From positions 4,003-68,002 of the forward strand of contig CAZWEO010000015.1 of the NCBI GenBank assembly GCA_964633115.1: a DNA stretch of 64,000 nucleotides, given 5' to 3'. This DNA comes from B30-G6 sp964633115 (GTDB lineage: Bacteria; Desulfobacterota; Desulfobacteria; Desulfobacterales; B30-G6). The stretch's first letter is position 1. Each line of letters starts with the position of its first letter. Shown piece after piece: positions 34,857 through 43,522 of this stretch. A program made the position numbers and the translations under genes. The notes beneath the pieces were generated by a model. That model saw only the letters and a program-made list of their open reading frames with translations. It did not search any database and was not told where the DNA came from.

Positions 34857-36239
34857 TCACTCGGATATCAAGGTTTTAATTCCTTCTATCAAGCGGGCTT
34901 CGTTTGCATCTTCCTTCATGGTATCTAGTCTCAGTAGAGCCGGTTGTTCATCCAGTAAATTAGACTTTTTCAGATATTTTCCTACCTCGGTATTTCCACT
35001 TTGGGCACTGCCATGTTCGGCAATTGTGATCCCTACCCGATTGGCATAGGTCAGCATTTTTTTCAGCTCTGGGATGGTCTCTTTGCCCTCGGTATCCCAG
35101 TCATCACCATCGGTACCGTGGAAGATGTAAATATTATTATCTTTTGCTAAATTTTCGACCTGCACCAGCTCATTGACCAGCTGAAAGGCAGCCACCACCT
35201 TGGTTCCACCAGCCACCTTGGAATTGTAGTAGGTATAGAAATCCTCCACTTCCTTGGCGGATGTATCGTGCAAGATAAATCGCGTTTCAACTTGGCGGGC
35301 GTATTGGTATAAAAGCCAACTATAAATAAGCACATGCTGCCCCACGATTAATTCAGTTACTTTACCCTGCATGGAACCGGAATAGTCACGAATAAAAAAT
35401 ACCACCGCTTGGGACTCATAATCCTTTTCCTTGGAAAGCACCCGGTATATCATGTCGGTGGGTGAAATCAGAAACTCGGTAGGATCTATCTGCCTTGGAT
35501 TGGACAGCCGCCCCAGGCTAATATTTGTTTCCACAATCTTTTTGAGGGTTGCCTTCTTATCCAGTACCTGCCCAAAGCCTTTGTTGCGGTCGGTGAGGTC
35601 GTAGGTATAACGTGTGAGCGATCGTTTTTTGCCCTTATCCTTTAGGTTGGGCAATTCAAATTTTTCGGTCAATATTTTGCCGAGATCATAGGCACTCGAT
35701 TCGATTTCGTGTGCACCGTCCTCGCCTTCACCGGGACCGGCACCACTCCCGTTTTCCGGGTCGTGGACTGGCTGCTCACCAATGACTTCGCCTTCTTCAC
35801 CACTCCCGGAACCTCCCTGCCCCTCACCTTCTTCAGATTCATCCATGGAGGGGTCGTGAATAAATTTCTCCTCCACGGTTGTGGGCACCACAACGACTTT
35901 TTCTTTGCCGCCTTTACGTGGTTTGACCATCTTGCCCACGCGTATTTTACGGGGGAATCCATCCTTTTCTCGTTGCTGATCCTTTTCTAGCAATTCGTCA
36001 ATTGATTTTAGACATGCATGATAATTGTCTAAATAAGCACTCATTTGCTGTAAATGCGTTAAATCGGTATATTGATACAAACCTTTGGGATTAACCCGGA
36101 ATCCGCCAAGATAATAATCGGGCGCTATGGGTGCATGGGTGCCTTCCGAATTCAGCTCCTTGAGAATTATTTGCTCTTGATCAGGAGACAAACCCTTTTT
36201 TTTCAAACGCTTATATATCATACCGGCCTCTGGATCCAT
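34857..36239 (-). CDS. yeaH: DUF444 (YeaH/YhbH) family VWA-like protein
   Basis: A 460-residue DUF444 protein. Residues 128-178 form an acidic, glycine-rich low-complexity linker. The von Willebrand A-like domain begins near residue 278 with the metal-site motif FFIRDYSGSMQGK (Asp285, Ser287, Ser289), then HGTDGDDWDTEGK. YeaH in E. coli and YhbH in Bacillus are encoded next to PrkA and are thought to work with that kinase in the response to starvation. Here it lies 9 bp after the first prkA and 6 bp before spoVR in a tight operon. Confidence 0.92.
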   Translation of the reverse strand: MDPEAGMIYKRLKKKGLSPDQEQIILKELNSEGTHAPIAPDYYLGGFRVNPKGLYQYTDLTHLQQMSAYLDNYHACLKSIDELLEKDQQREKDGFPRKIRVGKMVKPRKGGKEKVVVVPTTVEEKFIHDPSMDESEEGEGQGGSGSGEEGEVIGEQPVHDPENGSGAGPGEGEDGAHEIESSAYDLGKILTEKFELPNLKDKGKKRSLTRYTYDLTDRNKGFGQVLDKKATLKKIVETNISLGRLSNPRQIDPTEFLISPTDMIYRVLSKEKDYESQAVVFFIRDYSGSMQGKVTELIVGQHVLIYSWLLYQYARQVETRFILHDTSAKEVEDFYTYYNSKVAGGTKVVAAFQLVNELVQVENLAKDNNIYIFHGTDGDDWDTEGKETIPELKKMLTYANRVGITIAEHGSAQSGNTEVGKYLKKSNLLDEQPALLRLDTMKEDANEARLIEGIKTLISE

Positions 36240-36248
36240 GATGCCACC

Positions 36249-38309
36249 TTATTTCTCATCTTCTTGAGTACAAAAATACTCGATGGTTTTTTGGGCACAA
36301 GTCCGGCAATAGTTGAGTTTATTCAGCATGGTATCGATCATGCGGTCATAGAGCTTCTGGTTTTCTTCATTGGTTCTGTTGGCTAGGGCTCCGATCAGAC
36401 TACCGGCACCAGCTATGTCTGATTTGAGTCTAACATCCGTTACCGCCTTAACCAATTCCAAATTGTCCATGAAATCATAATCCGGATCGACCGACATCTT
36501 TTGCCCGTATATTTTTCGTATCGAGGTTCGAAAAGAATCGCGCTGTTCTTCCGTTTTGAGCCCCAAGCGCTCTTCAACACTCTTGATATAGCGTTCGTCG
36601 ACCTTCAATGCTTTGAATTCACTTGTCTGCGGGTCTTTATATTTCCACATTTTGTCCGGTCCCAAATTCTCGGCATCGATACCGATGATCATATTGACGT
36701 AGTTCAAAACATCTTTCCGAATTGCCAGGGGCTCATCCATATAGGCATTGAACATTTCGGTCATGATGCGTTCGCGGTACAAGCTTTTCGCTGTTTTCAG
36801 ATCTTCCAGATACTTGATGCGGTCATTGGCGTCGGTTACATAGTCGAGAATGATGCGTTCGATTGATTTGAAAATGTCATAGGCGAACATGCATTGACCT
36901 TCGTTTGTTTCAGAGCTCTCGATCAGCAATTGAATGGCACGACCCAAGTTCCGCTGCCCCAATCCTTTTTGTCCAAACCGCAGTGTAATATCGGGATTCT
37001 GACTCAGGGTGTCGATAACCTCGGAAAGCGTTTTAATGCTCTTTTCACCAGCCACTTCGCCGGCCGCCAGTTTCATGGTCTCAATAGGGGTTAATTTTTC
37101 CGAGCGCGACAGCCTGGAAAGTACGATCGCAACCGATGCGGCATAATTCAGGTTGGGATCTTGGTGCAATTCCTTGCGTGTCAGGGTGGTCCTGGCTTCG
37201 GACCCAATTGCATATTTGGTCAGATCTTTTTGAAGTTTATAATCGGTGTTATGGGATATATAACTGATGCGGCATCGGTCCACAATCGGGGCTTCTTCCT
37301 TTTCCTCTAAAAATCGGTTGAACTCTGAATTGTTGCTGGTGGCCACGATAAGCGTGTCAATCGGCCACTTGAATCCATCAATTTCAATGGTACGGTTTTG
37401 GATGACACCCAGATATACCTGGACCAAATCTTTTTTATTTTTAAATATCTCATCGCTAAAATGAATGCCGCCGCCTGCCACGCGTGCCAAAGCTCCGCGC
37501 CTCAAATCAAAACGATAGGGGTTATTGGTATCAATGATATGCAGTAATCTTTGGATAGACTCTTCGCCCAGGAGATCCACGGCCGATGAAGTGATTTTGT
37601 CCTTGGCAGGATATTTGCCGGTAACCGTTCCCAAACTTTCAGTTAAGGGAACCGGTATAATTTCCACAAAGTTCAACATTTCTGCCAGATTGGCATCCGT
37701 CTGCCGCCTGATATTATTCCAAATATAGCCCGAACAGGCACCCAGGGGGCGATAGCTTTCAAATAGGATTTCGATCTCTCGATCCGAAAAGTCAAATTCC
37801 TTGGCCATAAATTCTTTATTTTCATCTTGGGTCTCATAAAGATTCATGGATAGGACCATTGGATCCTCATAGGTTTGTGATTCAATGCTGGTAATTTGAC
37901 CATAGCGGCCGAGTTTATCAATACCGTTGAACTGAAAAGTATACTTTCGATTGCGATCGATGGATAAAAAATTGCGATACTGTTGGCACACAAATTCAAC
38001 AAAAAACGTTTTGCCGTTCCCGGGCTCACCCACCAGCACATAGGCCATTTCCTTGGAAGAACCGCCTTCAGCAGCATCTTTCACGTACGATACAAAACTG
38101 TTGATCTCATCATACATGCCGATTACGTGCTTTTTCCCCTTACGGAATATACTGAAATCATATGTGGTTTTCCCATTGACAGTAACCTTGCCGAGCTCAC
38201 TCTCAAGAATCATCCTGGAAACGCCCTCGAATGCGTTCTCAAAACACCTTTTGCCAGATTTTACCTCTTCCACATGGCGATGTAATTCGGAACTCATTTC
38301 TTTTGCCAT
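36249..38309 (-). CDS. prkA: PrkA-type AAA+ serine protein kinase, first paralogue
   Basis: A 686-residue PrkA/YeaG-type protein. Walker A is VLVGEPGNGKTFFVEFVC at about residues 91-108, followed by SRKYTFQFNGIDKLGRYG-like RKYTFQFNGIDKLGRYG, the sensor region VATSNNSEFNRFLEEKEEAP, and the C-terminal PrkA kinase-like region with RYIKSVEERLGLKTEEQRDS. The length and order are those of the canonical YeaG branch. It leads the operon prkA-DUF444-spoVR-prkA, preceded by a 9-bp inverted repeat at 38343-38373. The protein is expected in the cytoplasm, possibly phosphorylating or proteolytically regulating partners during nutrient stress. Confidence 0.92.
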   Translation of the reverse strand: MAKEMSSELHRHVEEVKSGKRCFENAFEGVSRMILESELGKVTVNGKTTYDFSIFRKGKKHVIGMYDEINSFVSYVKDAAEGGSSKEMAYVLVGEPGNGKTFFVEFVCQQYRNFLSIDRNRKYTFQFNGIDKLGRYGQITSIESQTYEDPMVLSMNLYETQDENKEFMAKEFDFSDREIEILFESYRPLGACSGYIWNNIRRQTDANLAEMLNFVEIIPVPLTESLGTVTGKYPAKDKITSSAVDLLGEESIQRLLHIIDTNNPYRFDLRRGALARVAGGGIHFSDEIFKNKKDLVQVYLGVIQNRTIEIDGFKWPIDTLIVATSNNSEFNRFLEEKEEAPIVDRCRISYISHNTDYKLQKDLTKYAIGSEARTTLTRKELHQDPNLNYAASVAIVLSRLSRSEKLTPIETMKLAAGEVAGEKSIKTLSEVIDTLSQNPDITLRFGQKGLGQRNLGRAIQLLIESSETNEGQCMFAYDIFKSIERIILDYVTDANDRIKYLEDLKTAKSLYRERIMTEMFNAYMDEPLAIRKDVLNYVNMIIGIDAENLGPDKMWKYKDPQTSEFKALKVDERYIKSVEERLGLKTEEQRDSFRTSIRKIYGQKMSVDPDYDFMDNLELVKAVTDVRLKSDIAGAGSLIGALANRTNEENQKLYDRMIDTMLNKLNYCRTCAQKTIEYFCTQEDEK

Positions 38310-38342
38310 TTTTGCCTCCGCTATTTCGAATATGATGGGCTG

Positions 38343-38373
38343 TTAACCTCAACATTGCCAAGCCTGAGGTTAA
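38343..38373. promoter_or_regulatory. Perfect 9-bp inverted repeat upstream of the prkA operon
   Basis: TTAACCTCA (38343-38351) and TGAGGTTAA (38365-38373) are separated by 13 bp, 34 bp upstream of the prkA start. It could be an operator for an operon regulator or a leader hairpin. A weak -35/-10-like pair (TTGCAT/TAAATA) lies about 40 bp further upstream on the minus strand. Confidence 0.5.
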
Positions 38374-38940
38374 ATATTCAATGGGCCTTGTTCACGCGAA
38401 ATTATTTAATTTCAGAAAGTTGAAATGCAAAATTGAAACGATATAAAAATGTTTTGGAACCATGCGATTTTTCAAAACCCTTGACTTAAGATAATGCCGA
38501 ATACACTTCTTGCAATTACTGCGCTTGTCTACAGCCGTGTGGGTGCTTGATCCATCAATTATCAAGGCCGGGTTAAAATCAGCCTTCAACCTATGAGCAT
38601 CTGATGTATTCTGATAAGTATTAGAATGTTGAATGACAAGAATGTGAGAAGATAAAACAAAGATAATATAGAATAATTACAACAAAAATGCAACTTTTTA
38701 TACGAACAAAGAAGGTGAAGAAAGCGCTTGAATCGGACTTATCCAAGTCCAGCGGATCCGGCCTTTCGCCCAATTCAGGGCTTTATCATCGCGATTTCTT
38801 TGAATCTTACCAGGCCTAGAGAGTGGCTTTCTGGACACATATTTTGGATCTCTTGATCCGCTCCTTGCCGCTTTTTGCCGGCTGAACTCAACAGACTAAA
38901 GTGAAAAATCTCTTAGATGAAATGGAATTTCTATCTCTTT
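38374..38940. other. Intergenic region upstream of the prkA operon
   Basis: About 570 bp with no secure gene. A 43-codon plus-strand frame at 38688-38819 begins MQLFIRTKKVKKALESDLSK and could be a transposase remnant, but I cannot support it. The rest is AT-rich and probably holds the promoter of the prkA operon. Confidence 0.4.
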
Positions 38941-39483
38941 CTAATGTAAATATTTATCTCGCAGGATTTCAGCTATTTTAAGAACAGAGCTAAAGGCTCT
39001 TTCCACGGTGCGTTCTCTGTCAGAGTTAACCAAGCAGCAGGTGGCCGGTGAGATCATGCTGTTGTTGATCAGGTGTTCTTGGTCAATACCTTTGGACCAT
39101 AGATATTCCCAGACATTTTCGAGACGTTTGATCAAAGAGGGAATTTTTTCTTGGGCAAAAGCTTCAAAACCGGTGGGAACAATACCCCACACGATGACAC
39201 CGCCACGGTCTAAAAATTTACCAATAGATTTAGCATAGGATGAAAAGATTTCCGCGTTGGTGTATACATCCATAGATAGTACATCGAGATCAAGATTGAG
39301 CAGTATCCCCGGAAAATGTTCTGCCGCTTGCACATACATGTCTTCATAGTAGCTGTAGTTTGGCAGTTGGGGCCAGAATGGTATATCCAGCGACAGTGCC
39401 ATTTCAAGCGCTCGTGTTACGTCCAAGTGGGGCATAACAGCCATGGCGGTGGTTAGTAGATTACCTGGAATTTTCGTGTCCAT
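38941..39483 (-). pseudogene. UROD/MetE-like (cobalamin-independent methionine synthase-like) protein with in-frame internal deletion
   Basis: The 180-residue frame starts like a UROD/MetE-fold protein (AVMPHLDVTRALEMALSLDI, then PFWPQLPNYSYYEDMYVQAA) and ends like its C-terminal third (LDLDVLSMDVYTNAEIFSSY, then GGVIVWGIVPTGFEAF, then SPATCCLVNSDRERTVERAF). Full-length relatives I know of this type are about 330-350 residues. Some 150 residues of the barrel are missing between AEHFPGILL and NLDLDVLS. The frame is kept, so a truncated protein might be made, but it lacks the middle strands. The Cys in SPATCCLVN may have been a metal ligand. Confidence 0.65.
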
Positions 39484-39519
39484 AGAATAACTTTTCGTTC
39501 TTTTCCATTGTTGTCTTTT

Positions 39520-39726
39520 TTAGATACTGTCGGCAATCTTTTCACCAAACTCATTGCATTTAGCGACGCTTTCATTGTTAGGGTTCCACAATACCTTTAG
39601 CCCTTCATCCACTATTTCGAAGCCGGCTGATTTTAGGTTTTCGGTTATTATTTTTGTGGACTCCCCGCTCCACCCATAGCATCCAAAAGCTGCGGCTTTT
39701 TTGTTTTTAAACTTTAATCTCTTCAA
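39520..39726 (-). pseudogene. C-terminal flavodoxin fragment of an FprA-type flavodiiron protein
   Basis: A 68-residue frame whose sequence (FKNKKAAAFGCYGWSGESTK, then IVDEGLKVLWNPNNESVAKC) equals the last part of the flavodoxin domain of FprA/rubredoxin:oxygen oxidoreductases, normally about 400 residues. The N-terminal diiron domain and the FMN phosphate loop are absent. The fragment abuts the 3' side of the nitronate monooxygenase-like gene, as expected after a deletion. It cannot be functional as a flavodiiron protein. Confidence 0.7.
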
Positions 39727-39812
39727 GTATCCCGGCTACTGAGACTAAAATACCTCTATGCTCAACCTTCGCATGGGAACCTCAAGAATACAACCGCGCA
39801 ATAGGCAAAGTC

Positions 39813-40703
39813 CTACCCGCTTACCAAAGTATTTATCAATTCCCTTACGGTGGGTACGCTTGAAATCAAGCCTGAAACTTCTCCGGCAGGCAACACACCG
39901 GCCCCGATGTCCCCTTTAAGCCAGGACGCTTCAACCGCCTCACCTGAGAAGACTTTATCTGTGTTTTCCGTTCCCTGAATCAGGCCTTCAACGAGTTTTG
40001 TTTGCAGTGCCCTGATCCGGAATCGTCCAAGATCTACAAGCCCGGTACCCGTTTCCGGTGATTCAACGATGGTGTTTTTGTAATTATTGTGCGCAATGCA
40101 TTCTTTGGTGGCAATGAATCGCGTGCCAATCTGGACACCTTGAGCCCCAAGAGCGAATGCGGCCTTGTATCCCCGCGAATCGCCAATTCCTCCGGCCGCA
40201 ATAACAGGTATTTTTACCCGGTCGGCAACAGCCGGCACCAGGACGAAGGTAGAGGCCCCCTTGAATCCCTGCATGCCACCGGACTCCGACCCTTCGGCGA
40301 CAATCGCATCTGCCCCCAGTGCTTCGGCTTTTTTGGCAACGTCAGCAGTCGGAACAACAACAATGGCTTTCATGTTTTTTTCATGGAGCATGGGGATGAT
40401 TCCTTTGGGTGAACCACCGGAAACCGTAACAGCCTGAACCCCCTCCTCGGCTAAAATGTCGATCAAATCGGGTACCAGGGGATTCATAGCAAAAATGTTG
40501 GCGCCAAAGGGATTGCCGGTCAGTTTTTTTGTTTCCTGAATCTGCTTCCGCAACACTTCACTATCCTGGACAAACGCCGTAGCCAGCAAACCGTATCCTC
40601 CTGCCTCAGAGACAGCTGCCACCAACTTAGGGTTACAGATAACACCCATGGCTCCCAGGATAATCGGGTGCTGACAACCTAACATTTCTGTCACTGCATT
40701 CAT
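39813..40703 (-). CDS. Nitronate monooxygenase / FabK-like FMN-dependent oxidoreductase
   Basis: A 296-residue TIM-barrel flavoprotein (NPD/FabK family). Features: CQHPIILGAMGVICNPKLVA at the N-terminus, GGYGLLATAF, VQAVTVSGGSPKGI, EGSESGGMQGFKGASTF, and VIAAGGIGDSRGYKAAFALG, then GVQIGTRFIATKE for FMN phosphate. Family members oxidise nitronates or reduce enoyl-ACP. Here the His in the SGG(M)GGH-type motif is replaced by ESGGMQG, so the reaction cannot be fixed. It is intact, although flanked by remnants on both sides. Confidence 0.88.
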   Translation of the reverse strand: MNAVTEMLGCQHPIILGAMGVICNPKLVAAVSEAGGYGLLATAFVQDSEVLRKQIQETKKLTGNPFGANIFAMNPLVPDLIDILAEEGVQAVTVSGGSPKGIIPMLHEKNMKAIVVVPTADVAKKAEALGADAIVAEGSESGGMQGFKGASTFVLVPAVADRVKIPVIAAGGIGDSRGYKAAFALGAQGVQIGTRFIATKECIAHNNYKNTIVESPETGTGLVDLGRFRIRALQTKLVEGLIQGTENTDKVFSGEAVEASWLKGDIGAGVLPAGEVSGLISSVPTVRELINTLVSG

Positions 40704-41192
40704 CGGTAATCCTCCTTATGTTTGCTTGGTTTACAAATAATCGCTCTTTACACTATCCGTATTGTGGCATATTATTACGAGATTGATACAATCAGATTTT
40801 TCTACTCCTTTTTCACCGGATAGCGGGTGATCGGGTGAGGCGTCGGGCCGAAAATCTTAGTCCCACCGGAATCGTAAGTTGATTTGTTAATGCTGCACCA
40901 TTGTACGATTCTGTTCTAATTTATCAAGGCTTTCACCGCAGAATGCATGAAAACAATTTTTGGCTCCAAGAACTTTTCCACCATGGCCATTGACGATAGT
41001 GCACATATCCGGGTGGCAGCCATTGCCACCACAAAATTATTTTGCTAGTTAGTTTTTGGACTTCAGCAAGTAAAATATTGATTGATTTATGACCATTTTT
41101 TATTATTGGATTATAATCATTTAAAACTCCAGAATTTTAACAGAACACCCTAACGATTTTATGAAACTCGAGGTTGCTACATCCATGAAAAT
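40704..41192. other. Intergenic region between nitronate monooxygenase-like gene and acetyl-CoA hydrolase remnant
   Basis: About 490 bp between divergent genes. No frame with a ribosome binding site or family resemblance is seen. A coding-like stretch on the minus strand near 40930-41040 may be one more gene scrap, but I cannot name it. Confidence 0.4.
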
Positions 41193-42900
41193 ATGAACCA
41201 GCCAACTAAATATCAATGGAAAGACCTTGTCGTTTCTCCTGAGGATGTAATATCCCAAATCAAACCGGGTATGAACATTTTTCTCCGGCTGGTTTGCCAG
41301 TGAAGCCTTTATTGCACCAAACATCGACTTTACGCCGGGTCGTTATTCCCAAATCCCCCAGATTATCAAATCCAAACGAATTCCGATTGATGTGGCCTTT
41401 ATCCAAATCACACCGCCTGACGAAGAAGGCCATTGCAGCCTTGGCGTTGCCGTAGATATTGCCCGGGAAGCCATGGAGCAAGCCACATTGGTTGTGGGTG
41501 AAATTAATACCCAAATACCCTTCACTTTCGGTGATACGATTGTATCTATTTCGGACTTTGACCTATTGATAAAATCTACCGAACCGCCGGTTTATTTCGA
41601 CCGTTGGCCCATTGATGATATTTACGAACAGGTGGCTATGAATATTGCAGGGCTGATTGAGGATGGGGACTGTGTCCCTTTTTATTCCGGTTCGCTCTTC
41701 GAAGCCTTGGCCAAGCAGTTGGTTCACAAAAGGCACTTGGGTATCCATGGGATTATCTGTACCGACGCCTTGATGGAATTGGTTAAAAGCGGGGCGGTTA
41801 GTAACTATAAAAAAGCAGCCTTCCGAGGAAAAACAGTTGTTTCCTATGCTTTGGGGACACCGCAATTGATGGATTGGCTGGACCGAAATCCACTTTTGGA
41901 ATTTCAAAACATTGAAGAGATATTTGATCCGGTTCAGATAGGCCGCAATTCAAATCTAGTAATTATTTATGAATGCCAAGAAGTTGATTTGTTTGGAAGG
42001 GTTAGCCTTCGATTGGATGAAGGCGACATTGAATCAGGACCGGGTGTATATACCGATCTGTATACTGGAGCGGGAATTTCTCCCGGAGGGCGAACAATTT
42101 TTGCGCTACCGAGCCGAAACCATAAAGGAGAGTCAAATATTCATTTGAGACTGAAAGATCTTCGTAATCAGTTTGGTATTCGAGAGTCGATTGATATGAT
42201 CGTCACCGAATACGGCGTAGCCAATTTGAAATGGCGCCCGATTCGCGAAAGGGCCCAAGCCTTAATCGATATTGCCCACCCGGAGGAAAGAAAACGCCTG
42301 GTCGAGCAGGCCAAAGAAAATAACATTTTGTTTCCGGATCAGATTTTTATAGCCCAGAGCGTGCATCTATATCCAGCCGAGATTGCTACTAAACACACCT
42401 TCCGAAATGGTTTAAAGGTTCGGTTTAGGGCTTTAAAACCTTCGGATGAAGATGCCATGCGGCGTCTCTTCTATCGATTTTCAGACGAGACCGTCCTGCG
42501 ACGATTTTTTTTCCGCATTACAACCATGCCCCATGACAAGATGCAAGCGTATGTCAACATCGATTATAGCCGTGAATTGTCTATTGTTGCCCTTGTGGAT
42601 GAAACTGAAAAGAGAGAAATCATTGCTGAAGCGCGTTATATGAGAAGCGAGCAAAGTGGCTACGGAGATGTGGCTTTTGTGGTGGATGAAAAATATCACG
42701 GCCTGGGCATTGGGACATACCTTTACCTCATGTTGGTTCGACTGGCAAAAGAGCGCGGATTAAAAGGTTTTACGGCCGAAGTACTTGAAACCAATACCGG
42801 GATGATTAAGGTTTTTGAGAAAGGTCGTTTGCCAATGGATGCCCGTGTTCAAGACGGTATTTACCAACTGAAAATTACCTTTAAGGATATACCTTCTTAG
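41193..42900 (+). pseudogene. Acetyl-CoA hydrolase/transferase fused to GNAT acetyltransferase, damaged near N-terminus
   Basis: A start at 41193 gives MNQPTKYQWKDLVVSPEDVI and ends early at CQ* (about 41280). In another frame the family continues at about 41276 with FFSGWFASEAFIAPNIDFTP, then PGRYSQIPQIIKS, and runs intact to 42900. Roughly 45 residues expected between the two parts (the glycine-rich CoA site after PGMNIF) are missing. The remaining protein has the CoA-transferase domain with VGEINTQIPFTFGDT and TEYGVANLKWRPIRERAQAL, and a C-terminal GNAT domain (residues of about 370-520 of the long frame; GYGDVAFVVDEKYHGLGIGT). An internal start could give a 502-residue protein lacking the N-terminal CoA-binding part. 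Probably non-functional. Confidence 0.7.
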
Positions 42901-42904
42901 GCCA

Positions 42905-43149
42905 AAACCTCCTACCACTGTTCACTGCCAGCACACAAATGCGCGGATTTTTTGCGACAAGGCGGCCGGGTATTCGTCGGCATACACCCCATGGCCCTGC
43001 TCATATAGCAATAGCGATCCAATGGGGGTTACATGCGGCGAGCCATCCGGGTTGGTGGAGGCGATCGCGAAATAGCTGCTGCTTTTCATCCCATCTCTAC
43101 AAATAGATTTAATAAGACCCCAATCTTTTTCGATATCCATGTTACTCAT
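42905..43149 (-). pseudogene. Pyridoxamine 5'-phosphate oxidase-like gene, frameshifted and C-terminally truncated
   Basis: From ATG 43149 the frame reads MSNMDIEKDWGLIKSICRDG, then YFAIASTNPDGSPHVTPIGS, the start of a small flavin-binding PNPOx-like protein. At a run of six As (about 42952-42957) the frame shifts. In the shifted frame KNPRICVLAVNSGRRFWPK continues the family sequence to the very end of the convergent acetyl-CoA hydrolase gene at 42900. About half the expected 150 residues are missing. The single-base shift alone could be a sequencing error, but the truncation could not. Confidence 0.6.
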
Positions 43150-43162
43150 ATCCCTAGAATTT

Positions 43163-43446
43163 TCATATATTCTCACTAGTTTCTGTGCGTTGCTTGATAA
43201 CCCGTAAAACTTTTCTCGCCAACAAGCAATGAAACGGTTTTATTAAAAACCAATAAATCCTTTCCGAAAAACGCGACGACTCCGATATCAGATCAAAACT
43301 CAGCGTAGTTCCGCTGCCGCTGGGACGAAGAGAATAGCCTGTTTGACAATTGAATAAACAGGAAACTTGTTGGGCATGGTTTCAATCAAGTCAAAAACCG
43401 CTTCCGGTACGGCATCTATTTGAATTTCGCATTTATCCCGAATCAT
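43163..43446 (-). pseudogene. SRPBCC/START-like protein with internal deletion and frameshift
   Basis: From ATG 43446 the frame begins MIRDKCEIQIDAVPEAVFDL and IETMPNKFPVYSIVKQ, as in polyketide-cyclase/START-type lipid-binding proteins, and soon ends. A second frame starting near 43320 gives YSLRPSGSGTTLSFDLISES and IYWFLIKPFHCLLARKVLRV, the C-terminal helix of the same family, ending at 43163. Some 50-60 residues in the middle are gone. Same pattern of damage as several neighbours. Confidence 0.65.
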
Positions 43447-43479
43447 TTCATGTTTCGATCCTTGGAGTATGCACGAGTC

Positions 43480-43522
43480 GAAGCGACGAAAGTCGCTTCT
43501 CATAAAATCGCGAAGCGATTTT
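43480..43522 (-). terminator. Two tandem hairpins after the ubiB-like gene
   Basis: Hairpin 1 is an 8-bp perfect stem with a GAAA loop as read on the plus strand (GAAGCGAC/GTCGCTTC, 43480-43499). Hairpin 2 is AAAATCGC/GCGATTTT with a 3-nt loop (43504-43522), overlapping the ubiB-like stop codon. The A-flanked, T-ending stem 2 is terminator-like for the minus strand. Confidence 0.55.

Noticed and set aside
30832..38309. Sporulation capacity from the spoVR gene
   Set aside because: SpoVR/YcgB proteins are widespread in non-sporulating bacteria, and no other sporulation gene is present.
38392..38589. 65-codon minus-strand frame upstream of the prkA operon
   Set aside because: Low-complexity, no ribosome binding site, no recognisable protein.
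38688..38819. 43-codon frame resembling the N-terminus of a transposase
   Set aside because: Too short and without a matching continuation; similarity is only impressionistic.
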